Source: Chloroflexota bacterium (GTDB lineage: Bacteria; Chloroflexota; Anaerolineae; Anaerolineales; Villigracilaceae). From it: a stretch of 64,000 nt of DNA. Every line of letters starts with the position of its first letter. Position 1 is the first letter of the stretch. Below are positions 54,427 through 64,000 of the stretch, in pieces. The notes beneath the pieces were generated by a model. That model saw only the letters and a list, made by a program, of their open reading frames with translations, ran no database searches and had not been told where the DNA came from. Both the position numbers and the translations under genes were made by a program. The DNA lies in NCBI GenBank assembly GCA_016235425.1, contig JACRLC010000031.1, positions 1-64,000 of the forward strand, given 5' to 3'.

Positions 54427-55962
54427 CTACGGATACGCCCGCTTATGAAGAATATCCAGTTGTTCAAAGGCCCAGCTTCGCATTTCCTTTGCCGACAGGA
54501 CTGCCGCCACAAAAGCCGCCAGGGTTATCACCGCAACGGCAGAAAGAAATTGAAAGGTCTGCAAATTGCCCGGGGTCAGCCAATAACCGATTCCTGCAAC
54601 AATAAAAACCATAAATAGAGGAAAGCCTACGTCACTGCCATACCAACTCCGTAATTCGCCGCGGAGCACGGAAAATTTACGATGAATAAGGGGAGGTATA
54701 AAAACCAGATACCCTATCGAGAGAACGACCCTTGTGAACGCGGCTCCAACCCCGCCAAAGTAAAACGTCAATACCAACATGAGCGGAATAAACACGAACA
54801 CTGAAATGAGCTGTTGAAAGAAGCCAAGACTGGTCCAGCCATAGGCAACGGCCACAAAGTATGGAACATCAATTAGATTAATGAGAGCCGTACTGATAAA
54901 AAGGAGGGCGACGATTGGGGCTGTCATTGTTGCCGTGGTTAGATCCTGTGTCCAGATTTGAATTAGCCGGGGGGAAAAGAGAACGATAATCGTCGCAAGA
55001 GGAAGGATGGCAACAGAAATAAGCTGGCAGCTTTTATGATAAAGGGTTCGCAATTCTCCGCTCGCGTTGCCTGCGACCAAAGCCGAGAAACGCGGAAAGA
55101 GGGGACGTATGATTTGAGCGGCAATCAATTGGAATTGGCTGTTTAACGTGGTTGCGAGCGAATAATAGCCAAATAATTCCAGGCTCAGGATCTTGCTAAG
55201 AATGATCTTATCCGCCTGTTCAAGGAAAAAAGTGACGAACGAGGTGGCGCTCATTCCAGCCAGGAAACGCCATAAATCTTTTAACAAGGAAATTCGAAAA
55301 ACAGGCAGGTGATCGCTTGGGGGCAAACTTTGCCATAACAGGAAGGCGGTCACTCCCACCTGAAAAATACTGATGACCGCCTGCCAGAGAAAGAAAATAA
55401 CCACAGCGGGAGAAAACAGCCGCAATAAGATAATTGCGCCAATCGCACGGAGGGTTGCAAAGACCACATTAATTCCATTGAGCAACACCATTTTTTGAAG
55501 CCCAAGCAGGCCACCCTGATAGAAAGTCAACGGCCATTGGGCAAAGGTGACAACCCCCATAATGACGACAACGTTTTTAATGGTCGAAGCCGGAATGTTT
55601 TCAGCCTGAATCCAATGATCGGCAATCAATGGAGCGCTTAAGGACAGCCCAATGCCGATCACCAGGCCAATGACCCAATAGCCAACTTCCATCGTACGCA
55701 CCAGATCACGGGTTTGGCCGATTTTATCCGGCAGGGCAGTATACCGGGCTAATTCACGATTAATGGTTACGCTCAAGCCAAAATCCAGGAATGAATTAAA
55801 CGTGGCCTGAAGCGTCATATAAAAACCAACGAGGCCATAGCCTTCGATCCCCAAATATTTAACATAAAGAGGGATGGCCACCATTCCGACAATAAAAGAC
55901 CAACCCTGTCCTGCAAAATTAGCCGCAATATTATATTTCAAGCTTGGTTTTTGTACGGACAT
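54427..55962 (-). CDS. Polysaccharide flippase (Wzx-like)
   Basis: 511 residues from the ATG at 55962 (12 bp downstream of another possible ATG). About fourteen membrane spans, with N-terminal KYNIAANFAGQGWSFIVGMVAIPLYVKYLGIEGYGLVGFYMTLQ, the hallmark of the MOP-type polysaccharide exporters. It flips lipid-linked repeat units to the outer face. It is the first structural gene after the second regulator. Together with the separate Wzm/Wzt pair it implies two export routes in the locus. Confidence 0.85.
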   Translation of the reverse strand: MSVQKPSLKYNIAANFAGQGWSFIVGMVAIPLYVKYLGIEGYGLVGFYMTLQATFNSFLDFGLSVTINRELARYTALPDKIGQTRDLVRTMEVGYWVIGLVIGIGLSLSAPLIADHWIQAENIPASTIKNVVVIMGVVTFAQWPLTFYQGGLLGLQKMVLLNGINVVFATLRAIGAIILLRLFSPAVVIFFLWQAVISIFQVGVTAFLLWQSLPPSDHLPVFRISLLKDLWRFLAGMSATSFVTFFLEQADKIILSKILSLELFGYYSLATTLNSQFQLIAAQIIRPLFPRFSALVAGNASGELRTLYHKSCQLISVAILPLATIIVLFSPRLIQIWTQDLTTATMTAPIVALLFISTALINLIDVPYFVAVAYGWTSLGFFQQLISVFVFIPLMLVLTFYFGGVGAAFTRVVLSIGYLVFIPPLIHRKFSVLRGELRSWYGSDVGFPLFMVFIVAGIGYWLTPGNLQTFQFLSAVAVITLAAFVAAVLSAKEMRSWAFEQLDILHKRAYP

Positions 55963-56052
55963 CCAGACCTGCATCCATTGAAAATAACTTTTTGAAAAAT
56001 TCCACTGAGCAGCGCCATTAGCCGGTTCATCCGGTTTCCTTGAAGTGACCCT

Positions 56053-56538
56053 TCATGGTTGCCGGGCCGCTCCAGTTGCCGTAAAGTTTGACTGGTATCC
56101 CTGCCCGTCAACCTTCAGGCTGATTCCATTGGGCGTCTCGCTCACGCGTATTCCTGCCTCAATACACGTCAGCCGCAAAATATCAATCGCCTCATCATTG
56201 CCTTCAAGATGCACCTCCTGGATTCCTTTTTGTTTCAATTCACCCACAAGCGTTTTGGCTTTGTTGCGAAAATCGCTGTAGACCTTCAACGAGTCGCGCG
56301 CGTAGGATAACGCCCGCTGTGTGAAAACCGCCATGCCTTCGGGCGTCAGGTCGTATTTCAAGCGCGTGCGATTGAGGTGCGAAACCTTCACCCAGCCGCG
56401 GCCGACCAGGCGCTTGATGTACCAGTTCACACTGCCAACCGCAATCCCCAAGCGATCCGATAAATTCGCCTGGGTGACCATTGAGTCTTGGGCTATTTCG
56501 TTCAAAAGGGAATATTCGTGTTGTTTGATGTCCGTCAT
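56053..56538 (-). CDS. EPS-associated MarR-type regulator with Rossmann-like tail (paralogue)
   Basis: 161 residues from ATG 56538; the in-frame ATG at 56550 would place the operator inside the start. Winged helix: SLLNEIAQDSMVTQANLSDRLGIAVGSVNWYIKRLVGRG and LKYDLTPEGMAVFTQRAL. The tail has VHLEGNDEAIDILRLTCIEAGI, ISLKVDGQGY. It is colinear with the regulator at 32151. It heads the unit that begins with the flippase gene and is preceded by the same operator palindrome, so it is likely autoregulated or cross-regulated by its paralogue. Confidence 0.85.
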   Translation of the reverse strand: MTDIKQHEYSLLNEIAQDSMVTQANLSDRLGIAVGSVNWYIKRLVGRGWVKVSHLNRTRLKYDLTPEGMAVFTQRALSYARDSLKVYSDFRNKAKTLVGELKQKGIQEVHLEGNDEAIDILRLTCIEAGIRVSETPNGISLKVDGQGYQSNFTATGAARQP

Positions 56539-56548
56539 GGATTTGAGC

Positions 56549-56590
56549 ATTCAGTTTCTGAATTCTCACATGAAAAACACCCTCTGTCAA
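56549..56590 (-). promoter_or_regulatory. Promoter with ATTCA-N5-TGAAT operator (regulator 2)
   Basis: Minus strand: TTGACA (56585-56590), 17-bp spacer, GAGAAT (56562-56567), a weak -10. The palindrome ATTCAGAAACTGAAT (56549-56563, minus strand) overlaps the -10 end and lies ~11 bp before the start codon, the same geometry as at 32644 and 62546. Confidence 0.7.
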
Positions 56591-56666
56591 GAGAAATCTG
56601 TGGATGAAGATATCGCCTCGCGCGTGGACCTCAAGCTGATTCCGTTAACGCGGCATTTTCGCCCCT

Positions 56667-57800
56667 TCAGCTTGGGCGCGCCACCTGCTCAAAGAGGGTC
56701 TCGTATTCTGCCCCCACACGCAGGAGGTCGAATTGCGCGGCTTTCTCCAGGCTCATCTGCCGAAACCGGGACAGAGTCTGCGGATCGGAAAGCAGGCCGC
56801 GCAACGACCGCGCAAACCCGGCGCGATCCTCCACTTCGATCAGGAAACCGTTCCGGCCATGATCCACCAAGTCCATGAAACCGCCGATGTTGCTGGCTAC
56901 GATTGCCAGCCCTTTCGCCAGCGCCTGCACGCCGACCACGGGCAGTCCCTCCGAGAGCGACGGCATGAAGAGAATGTCGCTGCGCGAGAACCAATCGAGG
57001 ACATCTTCAGGTGTGACCCAGCCGGGCAGGTCGAAGCGATCTCCCAGGCCGCAGGCTCCGATCTCGCGCTTCACGTCGTCCGCCAAGAGGCCATCGCCCA
57101 ACATGGCACAGCGCCAATCCAGGTCTTTCAGTTCGGCCAGCACGCGGACAATGGCAAGCGGATTCTTCTGCGGCACGATACGCCCGGCAAACACAAGCTG
57201 CGGCGGCTGGTTGATCTTGATCTCAGCGGGATGAAGCTGCCTGAGATCCGCGCCGTTTGGGATGACCCGCACCTCGACAGGATAATGGGCGAGAGCAAGC
57301 TGGCGCGTATGTTCGCTCACGGCCACAACCCGCTTCGCCCGCTTCCAGATGCCATGCGTAAACGGCATGATCCAGCGGAACCACCTGTCGGTTTTTTCAG
57401 GGACGCCGCCGGGAACATCGCCGAGATGGGCGGTCAGCACGTAGGGAATCCCCGTCAGCACGGAAAGCGCGAAGGCCAGCGCGCCTGCCGGGACGGCGAA
57501 GTGGGCGTGGATCACGTCGGGGCGGGAAACGCGGATTAAACGGAGGCCGGCCCAAAGTCCCGCGAGAACGAAGGCAATCATCGTCCCGAAACTGGCTGCA
57601 AAAGGTTGAGTCCGACAGGAGGGCACGCGCATGACACGGAGTCCGTCTTTGTCCTCACGAAGAGGCAGGCCGTCCATGTGCGCGGTCAGAACGGTGACCT
57701 CGTGCCCGCGCCGGGCGAGGTGCGCGCAAATATCCTGCGCGGCCCGCCCTCCGCCGCCGCCGATGGGAGGAAATTCGTGGATCAAGACGAGGATGCGCAT
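56667..57800 (-). CDS. Family 4 glycosyltransferase
   Basis: 377 residues. N-terminal LVLIHEFPPIGGGGGRAAQDICAHLARRGHEVTVLTAH (acceptor glycine loop), VIHAHFAVPAGALAF, VIPNGADLRQL, LVFAGRIVPQKNPLAIV and PSLSEGLPVVGVQALAKGLAIVAS with the donor-site E. It is a clear GT4 with a nucleotide-sugar donor. It starts five bases after the UPF0104 gene stop and is the last gene of the gmd-led unit. Confidence 0.9.
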   Translation of the reverse strand: MRILVLIHEFPPIGGGGGRAAQDICAHLARRGHEVTVLTAHMDGLPLREDKDGLRVMRVPSCRTQPFAASFGTMIAFVLAGLWAGLRLIRVSRPDVIHAHFAVPAGALAFALSVLTGIPYVLTAHLGDVPGGVPEKTDRWFRWIMPFTHGIWKRAKRVVAVSEHTRQLALAHYPVEVRVIPNGADLRQLHPAEIKINQPPQLVFAGRIVPQKNPLAIVRVLAELKDLDWRCAMLGDGLLADDVKREIGACGLGDRFDLPGWVTPEDVLDWFSRSDILFMPSLSEGLPVVGVQALAKGLAIVASNIGGFMDLVDHGRNGFLIEVEDRAGFARSLRGLLSDPQTLSRFRQMSLEKAAQFDLLRVGAEYETLFEQVARPS

Positions 57801-57804
57801 GCGC

Positions 57805-58716
57805 TTATTTTATTTGAGGATCGGGATTGCGATTCATGGCAGACATGATGGAGGGTAAATAGACCGCGCCGGGCGTGGAAGCCAGGATGAAAAGCAGGCG
57901 GATCAAGACCGCGATGGTGACGCTTTGCGCGTGATCCAGCCCGCCGAGTTTGGCAAGCAGGTAGGTGAGCGAAAATTCCTGAACGCCGAAGCCATTGATC
58001 GAAATCGGCACGAGGGTGACGAAGTAAGTCATGCTCCACAGACCGGCGATGAGCCAGTACGAAACGTCCCGCCCGAGGCCGGAGGTGAGAACGTAAATGG
58101 CCGCGAAGATGAAGGCCATGTTACCCAGCGTAAAACCAAGCGAGAGCAAAAGCGCGAGAGGTTTTTTGAACCAGATGGAGAACGTGGAAAGTGTGCGGCG
58201 GATGAAATCAAGTATCTTTTGGAAAAAGGGCGTGACGGCGATGGCCTGGTAGGGAACAAGCGCCAGGCTTTTCATGAAAGGCAGGAGGCCAAAGGGTAGG
58301 GCAAATACCATGCCCAACATCCCGATCAACCGATCCGCGACAAGCGAGGCGAGACAGATGGCGCGGTCGAAGCCCAATTGCATGGCCCCCGCCAGGCGCG
58401 CCAGGTCGCCGCCGACAGTTGTCGGCAGGAAATTGGAGGCGAACAAGCCTGTGAATGTAAGCGCGGCGCTGTCCTTGACCGAGATATTCGCGCCCCCGGA
58501 ACGCATGAGCACGTGCCAGCGTCCGACCACAAACAGCCGCGAGACGACCATCAAGGCCAACGCCAGCAGGAACTGTTTCAGCGAAACCTGCCGGACGGCA
58601 AGAAGGATATCATCCCATTTTTCTTCGCGGATCAGCACCAGAAGCAAAAGGACTGCGAGAAGTGTCCCCGCCCAGCGGATGATCACGACGCGGTTTTGGG
58701 AGAACCACTTAGTCAC
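57805..58716 (-). CDS. UPF0104 / LPG-synthase-TM family membrane protein (2)
   Basis: 303 residues from a GTG start that overlaps the GT2 stop by 8 bp. About eight spans; VKDSAALTFTGLFASNFLPTTVGGDLARLAGAMQLG, then SINGFGVQEFSLTYLLAKLGG and a late Arg-containing span (VLIRLLFILASTPGAVYLP) define the family. A role as a glycolipid flippase or transporter is proposed for catalytic-domain-free members. Only loosely similar to the gene at 36763. Confidence 0.8.
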   Translation of the reverse strand: MTKWFSQNRVVIIRWAGTLLAVLLLLVLIREEKWDDILLAVRQVSLKQFLLALALMVVSRLFVVGRWHVLMRSGGANISVKDSAALTFTGLFASNFLPTTVGGDLARLAGAMQLGFDRAICLASLVADRLIGMLGMVFALPFGLLPFMKSLALVPYQAIAVTPFFQKILDFIRRTLSTFSIWFKKPLALLLSLGFTLGNMAFIFAAIYVLTSGLGRDVSYWLIAGLWSMTYFVTLVPISINGFGVQEFSLTYLLAKLGGLDHAQSVTIAVLIRLLFILASTPGAVYLPSIMSAMNRNPDPQIK

Positions 58717-59671
58717 TTTCGTTTTGATCCCCGCGAATGACCGTCCGCACCGTGTAGGTGGGCTTGTGCTGGGATTCGTGATACGTCCGCACGAGAAGCT
58801 CGGCGATCAATCCCATGAGAATGGACTGGAATCCCAGGATAAAGAACATGGCACTCATCTGGAACAACGGCGACGCCGTAACGCTGATCAGAAAGAAAAT
58901 CCGGCGTATGAGCAGTGTAATCAGTACGATTGCGCTGACAACCATCAGAAACAAGCCCGTGCCTCCGAAGAGATAGATCGGCTTGGATGCAAAGCTGGCC
59001 AGGAATTTGACCGTGATCAGGTCGAGGATCACCTTTGTGGTCCGCTCCAGTCCGTATTTGGCCTTTCCAAACTTGCGGGCGTGGTGTCTTACGGGAACCT
59101 CCGTGATGCGCGCCCCCACCGAATTGGCATAGACCGGAATGAATCGGTGCATTTCACCGTAGAGGCGAAAGCCCTCCAGCGCGTCGCGGCGATAGGCTTT
59201 CAGCGTGCAACCATAGTCGTGCAAATGCACGCCGGTGACAGTTGAGATCATCCGGTTCGCAATCGCCGACGGCAGGTTGCGCGTAATGGCGTTGTCCTTG
59301 CGCTCCTTGCGCCAGCCGCTGACCAGGTCATAGCCTTCGTCGAGTTTGGCAAGCATCATGGGAATATCGGCGGGATCATTCTGCATATCGGCATCCAGCA
59401 GGATGATGGTATCGCCGTCCGAATGGTCAATGCCTGCGGCGATGGCGGCGGTCTGTCCGTAATTGCGGCGGAAAACCACCACGCTCACGTGCCCGGGGTC
59501 CTTTTTCACCAGTTCCTGAAGAATGGACAGGCTTTTATCCTCACTGCCGTCGTCCACGAAGACCACTTCCCAGGGCTTCTGCAAGCCGTTCATCGCGGCT
59601 TCGACGGCATCGAACAAGGCGAAAAGATTCCCCTCTTCGTTGTAAACGGGGATGATAAGTGAGAGTTTCAT
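58709..59671 (-). CDS. Polyprenyl-phosphate glycosyltransferase, GT2 (GtrB/ArnC-like)
   Basis: 320 residues. LSLIIPVYNEEGNLFALFDAVE, EVVFVDDGSEDKSLSIL, GQTAAIAAGIDHSDGDTIILLDADMQNDPADIP and RKFGKAKYGLERT (conserved basic segment) are typical, and two C-terminal membrane spans follow (~230-300). It loads a sugar from a nucleotide onto polyprenyl phosphate on the inner face. The downstream-coupled partner GT39-like gene (59668) would use that lipid donor outside. Confidence 0.9.
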   Translation of the reverse strand: MKLSLIIPVYNEEGNLFALFDAVEAAMNGLQKPWEVVFVDDGSEDKSLSILQELVKKDPGHVSVVVFRRNYGQTAAIAAGIDHSDGDTIILLDADMQNDPADIPMMLAKLDEGYDLVSGWRKERKDNAITRNLPSAIANRMISTVTGVHLHDYGCTLKAYRRDALEGFRLYGEMHRFIPVYANSVGARITEVPVRHHARKFGKAKYGLERTTKVILDLITVKFLASFASKPIYLFGGTGLFLMVVSAIVLITLLIRRIFFLISVTASPLFQMSAMFFILGFQSILMGLIAELLVRTYHESQHKPTYTVRTVIRGDQNESD

Positions 59672-61542
59672 GGCAATCGATGGAAAATCCTTAAACCCGA
59701 TCCCTCTTCACAGGAAGGGGAAACGGGAGGGCGTTGATATTCTTCAAATTCCTGCGCATCCAGAAATTTTTTCCAGCCGGAGAATCGTTTTTCCTCGATG
59801 ATAAACACATCGGCCTGGGATTTCCACCCTTCATCCAACTCACTGTTCCAATGGCTGAAACGGTAGAGCAAGTCCGGGTCGCCGCCGATCCTGAATGTGT
59901 AACCATCGTTGATCTGTGGGGGGAAAATTCGAATATTTGGAACATACACGAGCGGCGCAAACGAGAGACCGCCGTCCCAATATACCAGACTCCCCGGTGG
60001 AATGACACCCGCCAGGTGCGTTCCAACTTCTTCGTTCGCGCGGATCAAATCCTGCGCGCAATCCACGCGGCCGCCGCCTGCGCTCAAAAAGGGAGAGAAC
60101 AGCAGGCCGAGCGCAAGAAATGAATTGACCAAAATAAACGCAAAGCCGGTCCCGGTTCCCAGCCGCTCTGAACGCCGCCACAGCCAAAACGCCAAAAGCA
60201 GGATGGCAATCCCCGCCAGCGAACCAGCCGAAAGGGCAATATATTTTTTGATGAGAACCAGCGAAAGCGCGAATTTGTTGGATAAGACTTCCGACAGGGT
60301 GGTGAGGCCCTCTAAAATTTTCCCATCCCGCATCCGCGGGACCGGGAGGTTGAGCAGCGGACTGCCGACATTTTCAAACGCCGAGAAACCGATCCCGGCG
60401 GAAAAGACCAGAACCAGCAGTATCGCCGCAACTTTCAAAACGAGCGACGGGGCGCGGTTCCACGCGGCAGAAATCGCGATCACGAACAATAAAATTCCAA
60501 GCGGGTCGAAGAAGGTCAGGTACGGGGTAAAGCAAAAAACACAGCTATAGCTTTCGTATTGGCTCGCCACTGCCGCCCAGGCGTGCATGGCAAACAGGAT
60601 GAAGTAAAGCACAGCCAAAAAGACCCCGGCGCGCATCGCCGCGGACGATTTCCAGTCGCGCGGACGTGACCATAGGATCAACGCCGAGATACTGCCGGCC
60701 ACGGGAATGAAATGGTAGCGAATCCCCTGAAAGAACGCGATGATGCGATTGCCCAGGTCAATGGATGGGTTCCAAACCGGCACAACTTCCTTCGGCAGGC
60801 GGAAGGGATCGAGAAAGGGAGTCAGGTTATCGGGAAGCCAGGGCGCCCAAATCGTCAGGATGTTCGGCCAGTAGATCGCGTGCCCAATCAGGAGGACAAG
60901 TCCGCCCGCGAGCATGGCCCACAGTCCCATCTTCCAGCCGTTCTGCCAGAGAATGTACAGCACCAGCAACGGCAGGACAACGACCATATTTTGCCGCGTC
61001 ATGATCGCGAGCGTCGCCAAAACCGATCCGGCAGCGATCTGCCAGGCGGGACGATTTTCACCGAGCGCGAATACACACATCCACGCCAGCATGGCAGACA
61101 CGATGACTTCCGAGGCCGTGATGGCGTGGATCTTGATGATCATGAGGCTGAGAGCAAAGACCCAGACCGCGCCCGCCGCCAGCCACTTCCCGCCAAAACG
61201 ACGCGCCGTGATCCACGTTCCCAGGATTGCCAGCAAACCGAGAAAGACCGCGAAGTAACGGCCGGTGCGCAGGCCGGGGCCGAAGATAAATTCAGCCGCG
61301 CCGGGAATCAAAAAAGCCAGCGGAGCCTTGTTGGTCAGCGGCCCGTATGGCTCAAATGGCCTGTAAACGCCGGTTAAAAAAAGATAGCCTTTATAAAGAT
61401 AGGAGCCTTCATCGAGACCGGGAATGGTCGTGTGGGCGTAAGTCACCGCCCGGATCAAATAAACCACAACCCCAAGCAACGCAACTGCATAAGCGGTCCA
61501 ATCCGGCCACTTTCGATTTTGAAAAAACTGGTACAGGCTCAT
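59668..61542 (-). CDS. Multi-span GT39/GT83-like lipid-dependent glycosyltransferase
   Basis: 624 residues with about a dozen spans. The first outer loop has HTTIPGLDEGSYLYKGYLFL, containing the acidic pair typical of ArnT/PMT-like enzymes, and SLMIIKIHAITASEVIVSAML resembles their second loop. The C-terminal ~120 residues are an outer soluble domain with Cys and acidic residues. Its ATG and the GT2 stop overlap in the ATGA arrangement. It likely transfers the sugar that GtrB-like enzymes load onto polyprenyl phosphate. Confidence 0.75.
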   Translation of the reverse strand: MSLYQFFQNRKWPDWTAYAVALLGVVVYLIRAVTYAHTTIPGLDEGSYLYKGYLFLTGVYRPFEPYGPLTNKAPLAFLIPGAAEFIFGPGLRTGRYFAVFLGLLAILGTWITARRFGGKWLAAGAVWVFALSLMIIKIHAITASEVIVSAMLAWMCVFALGENRPAWQIAAGSVLATLAIMTRQNMVVVLPLLVLYILWQNGWKMGLWAMLAGGLVLLIGHAIYWPNILTIWAPWLPDNLTPFLDPFRLPKEVVPVWNPSIDLGNRIIAFFQGIRYHFIPVAGSISALILWSRPRDWKSSAAMRAGVFLAVLYFILFAMHAWAAVASQYESYSCVFCFTPYLTFFDPLGILLFVIAISAAWNRAPSLVLKVAAILLVLVFSAGIGFSAFENVGSPLLNLPVPRMRDGKILEGLTTLSEVLSNKFALSLVLIKKYIALSAGSLAGIAILLLAFWLWRRSERLGTGTGFAFILVNSFLALGLLFSPFLSAGGGRVDCAQDLIRANEEVGTHLAGVIPPGSLVYWDGGLSFAPLVYVPNIRIFPPQINDGYTFRIGGDPDLLYRFSHWNSELDEGWKSQADVFIIEEKRFSGWKKFLDAQEFEEYQRPPVSPSCEEGSGLRIFHRLP

Positions 61543-61564
61543 AAGAACTGACGCGGAAAGAGCG

Positions 61565-62536
<972 letters not shown>

Positions 62537-62545
62537 TCATCCAAA

Positions 62546-62586
62546 ATTCAACGGCTGAATTATAAACTCTAGCCCCTGCCTGTCAA
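62546..62586 (-). promoter_or_regulatory. Promoter with ATTCA-N5-TGAAT operator (gmd)
   Basis: Minus strand: TTGACA (62581-62586), 16-bp spacer, TATAAT (62559-62564), a near-ideal sigma-70 promoter. The palindrome ATTCAGCCGTTGAAT (62546-62560, minus strand) overlaps the -10 end. The flanks match the regulator-1 promoter exactly (CCAAAATTCA-N5-TGAATTATAA). It lies ~19 bp before the start codon. Confidence 0.8.
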
Positions 62587-64000
62587 GCGCAGGCGGCGGT
62601 CCCACGCCCAGCCGCCAAGCAGGATCAAAATCCATAACCCTGAAATGATCAGCACGATCTGAGCGAACTCCAACTGCGGGCCAAAGTGATAATAACGGTT
62701 CACATACCATTGCGTGAAAAACAGCAGGAAGACGGCTTCCATCCCAATCACCCGCACCGGCCACGGATTCCCTGTCCCGCGCCACCAGACGAACGCGTGA
62801 CCCGCCATGACGGCCTGCCACAAAAACAGGATGGCGCGATAACGCGGATTATCCCACTGGTCGCCGCCTCCTCGTAAAGCGGTCAGCAGGATCCAGGTCC
62901 AGGAAAAGAGCGTGATCCACATCCACAACTTTCGCTTCACATCGGACCTGTCAACTGCCGCGGCCACGAAGGGCAGGATCAGCATCGGGAGCAACGCGTA
63001 CCAACCGAGCGCGCGCAGGATGGCGATGATCCGCCACGTCAGTGTCGTCGGCTCGACGAACGCCGCAGGAAGGACCGGCTGGAAAATGCCATAGACCGTT
63101 ACAAATGGCAGGCGCAGCCATTCGGGCATTCTGTTGAACAGCTTTTGCACCCAGCCCGAACCGCGCTCCAATTGATACACATCCCAGCTAACGGCTTCGC
63201 TCCAAAATGCGCCGATGATGCCCACAGGAGTCCCGCCGCCGAGATTGCCCTGACGATTCAACCCGGCAGAAAGAATGAAAAGCCCGGCTGTGAAAACCAA
63301 AACGACAACTGCAACGACCCACCATGAAACGCGCCCGCGCCCGCTCGTGAAATACACCCACCCGGCAAAGAGCACGAGCGTTGCCAACGCCACCCCCGGC
63401 GAGACGAGCAACATGCCAGCCAGGCCAATCCCGGACCACAGCCACGCTTCACGATTGCGGTTCTCCTGCCAGTTCACAAATCCCCACAACACCATCGCGC
63501 TGAAAGTCATCAAATAAGGCTCGCGCATGGCCGAGCCGCCAAGCAAAACGCTTTCAGGGTACAACGCGAAGATCCAACTCGAAGCCAACGCGGCCTTCGC
63601 TCCCCAAAGCTGACCGGCCGCCTTCCACAAGAAAGGCAGCCCCAGCGCGGCGATAAATGCCGAGACCAAAACCATCATCAGCGGGCGATGCGCATCGGGC
63701 GAAAGGTAACGATAGATCAACGCGCTGAACCCGAGCAGACCGCCGTACTGGTCGTAGGTAAATTTATCGGTCAAGGCCGTGATGATCGGCTGGTCCGAAC
63801 CTGCCAATTCCCACGCCTGCGCGTCGCGGCGGCGCGCGTCCGTGAAAACGTAACCCGCCTTATCATCCTCATCGTCGAAACCATCCACGGGCAGGGCCAG
63901 GTACGCGGCGACGCCGCCCGCCAAACGCAACGCGAAAGCCAGCGCGACGATCCACGCGAGGGTCTTCTTCGCGCTCCCAAAAGAACATTGGGACGATGTG
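62569..64000 (-). CDS. Multi-span membrane protein, GT39-like (5' cut by window edge)
   Basis: The reading frame is open to the right edge, so the true start is outside; at least 477 codons are present. The first visible segment is a span (KKTLAWIVALAFALRLAGGVAAYLAL) followed by an Asp-rich outer loop (VDGFDDEDDKAGYVFTDARRRD) as in lipid-dependent glycosyltransferases. A dozen further spans follow, with SAMREPYLMTFSAMVLWG as the second loop. Its stop overlaps the gmd promoter -35 region. It is likely a membrane glycosyltransferase or polymerase. Confidence 0.7.
   Translation of the reverse strand, partial: TSSQCSFGSAKKTLAWIVALAFALRLAGGVAAYLALPVDGFDDEDDKAGYVFTDARRRDAQAWELAGSDQPIITALTDKFTYDQYGGLLGFSALIYRYLSPDAHRPLMMVLVSAFIAALGLPFLWKAAGQLWGAKAALASSWIFALYPESVLLGGSAMREPYLMTFSAMVLWGFVNWQENRNREAWLWSGIGLAGMLLVSPGVALATLVLFAGWVYFTSGRGRVSWWVVAVVVLVFTAGLFILSAGLNRQGNLGGGTPVGIIGAFWSEAVSWDVYQLERGSGWVQKLFNRMPEWLRLPFVTVYGIFQPVLPAAFVEPTTLTWRIIAILRALGWYALLPMLILPFVAAAVDRSDVKRKLWMWITLFSWTWILLTALRGGGDQWDNPRYRAILFLWQAVMAGHAFVWWRGTGNPWPVRVIGMEAVFLLFFTQWYVNRYYHFGPQLEFAQIVLIISGLWILILLGGWAWDRRLRLTGRG

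Overview
The window looks like a chromosomal surface-glycan locus from a member of the Chloroflexota, probably Anaerolineae-like. This assignment is inference. It rests on the large membrane-anchored beta-propeller and TPR proteins, on very large multi-membrane-span glycosyltransferases, on EPS-type winged-helix regulators with a Rossmann-like tail, and on a high density of dispersed palindromic repeats. I see no rRNA, tRNA, CRISPR array, transposase or phage gene. By eye the left 10 kb is more AT-rich than the rest; I did not compute base composition.

Layout. (1) 0-10.5 kb, accessory: an unknown Cys/His protein, a one-domain EamA-like transporter, a GT-B enzyme whose start region is duplicated around a palindrome, a 1638-residue exported propeller/hydrolase/TPR protein, a divergent TPR membrane protein and a GIY-YIG protein. 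(2) 10.6-32.6 kb, minus strand: a glycan unit headed by an EPS-type regulator. It continues through an epimerase, fcl, an O-antigen ABC exporter (wzm/wzt), GTs, methyltransferases, pseB, an RmlD-like reductase, neuB, a GT4, a LapA-like protein, an AAC(3)-like acetyltransferase, two tandem DUF4910 aminopeptidase-like proteins, an SpsF-like cytidylyltransferase and more GTs. (3) 33-35 kb, plus strand: a methyltransferase-GT2 fusion and a second methyltransferase. (4) 35-56.5 kb, minus strand: a second long unit headed by a paralogous regulator. It holds a flippase, GTs, rmd-like and legB-like dehydratase/reductases, a sugar-1-P nucleotidyltransferase, asnB, hisH/hisF/wbpG homologues, two tandem 700-residue membrane proteins, a methyltransferase, a UPF0104 protein and a GT39-like protein. 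(5) 56.7-64 kb, minus strand: gmd followed by GT39-, GT2- and UPF0104-type genes and a GT4, plus a membrane protein cut by the right edge.

How the parts may work together: gmd, rmd-like and fcl-like genes point to GDP-6-deoxyhexoses. pseB, neuB, the spsF-like gene and the legB-like/nucleotidyltransferase pair point to a nonulosonic-acid-type sugar. wbpG-hisF-hisH, with asnB overlapping hisH by 4 bp, points to an acetamidino and/or carboxamide decoration. Both a flippase and an ABC exporter are present, so more than one glycan may be made.

Most notable observations: three sigma-70-like promoters, in front of the two paralogous regulators and gmd, each have the same ATTCA-N5-TGAAT palindrome over the -10, which suggests one autoregulated regulon for the whole locus. 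A 132-bp element with perfect 16-bp terminal inverted repeats and a 5-bp target duplication (AAATT) splits a methyltransferase gene; removing it restores one 269-residue frame. Eight same-orientation DnaA-box-like 9-mers, mostly 21-23 bp apart, lie across the rmlD-like/neuB junction.
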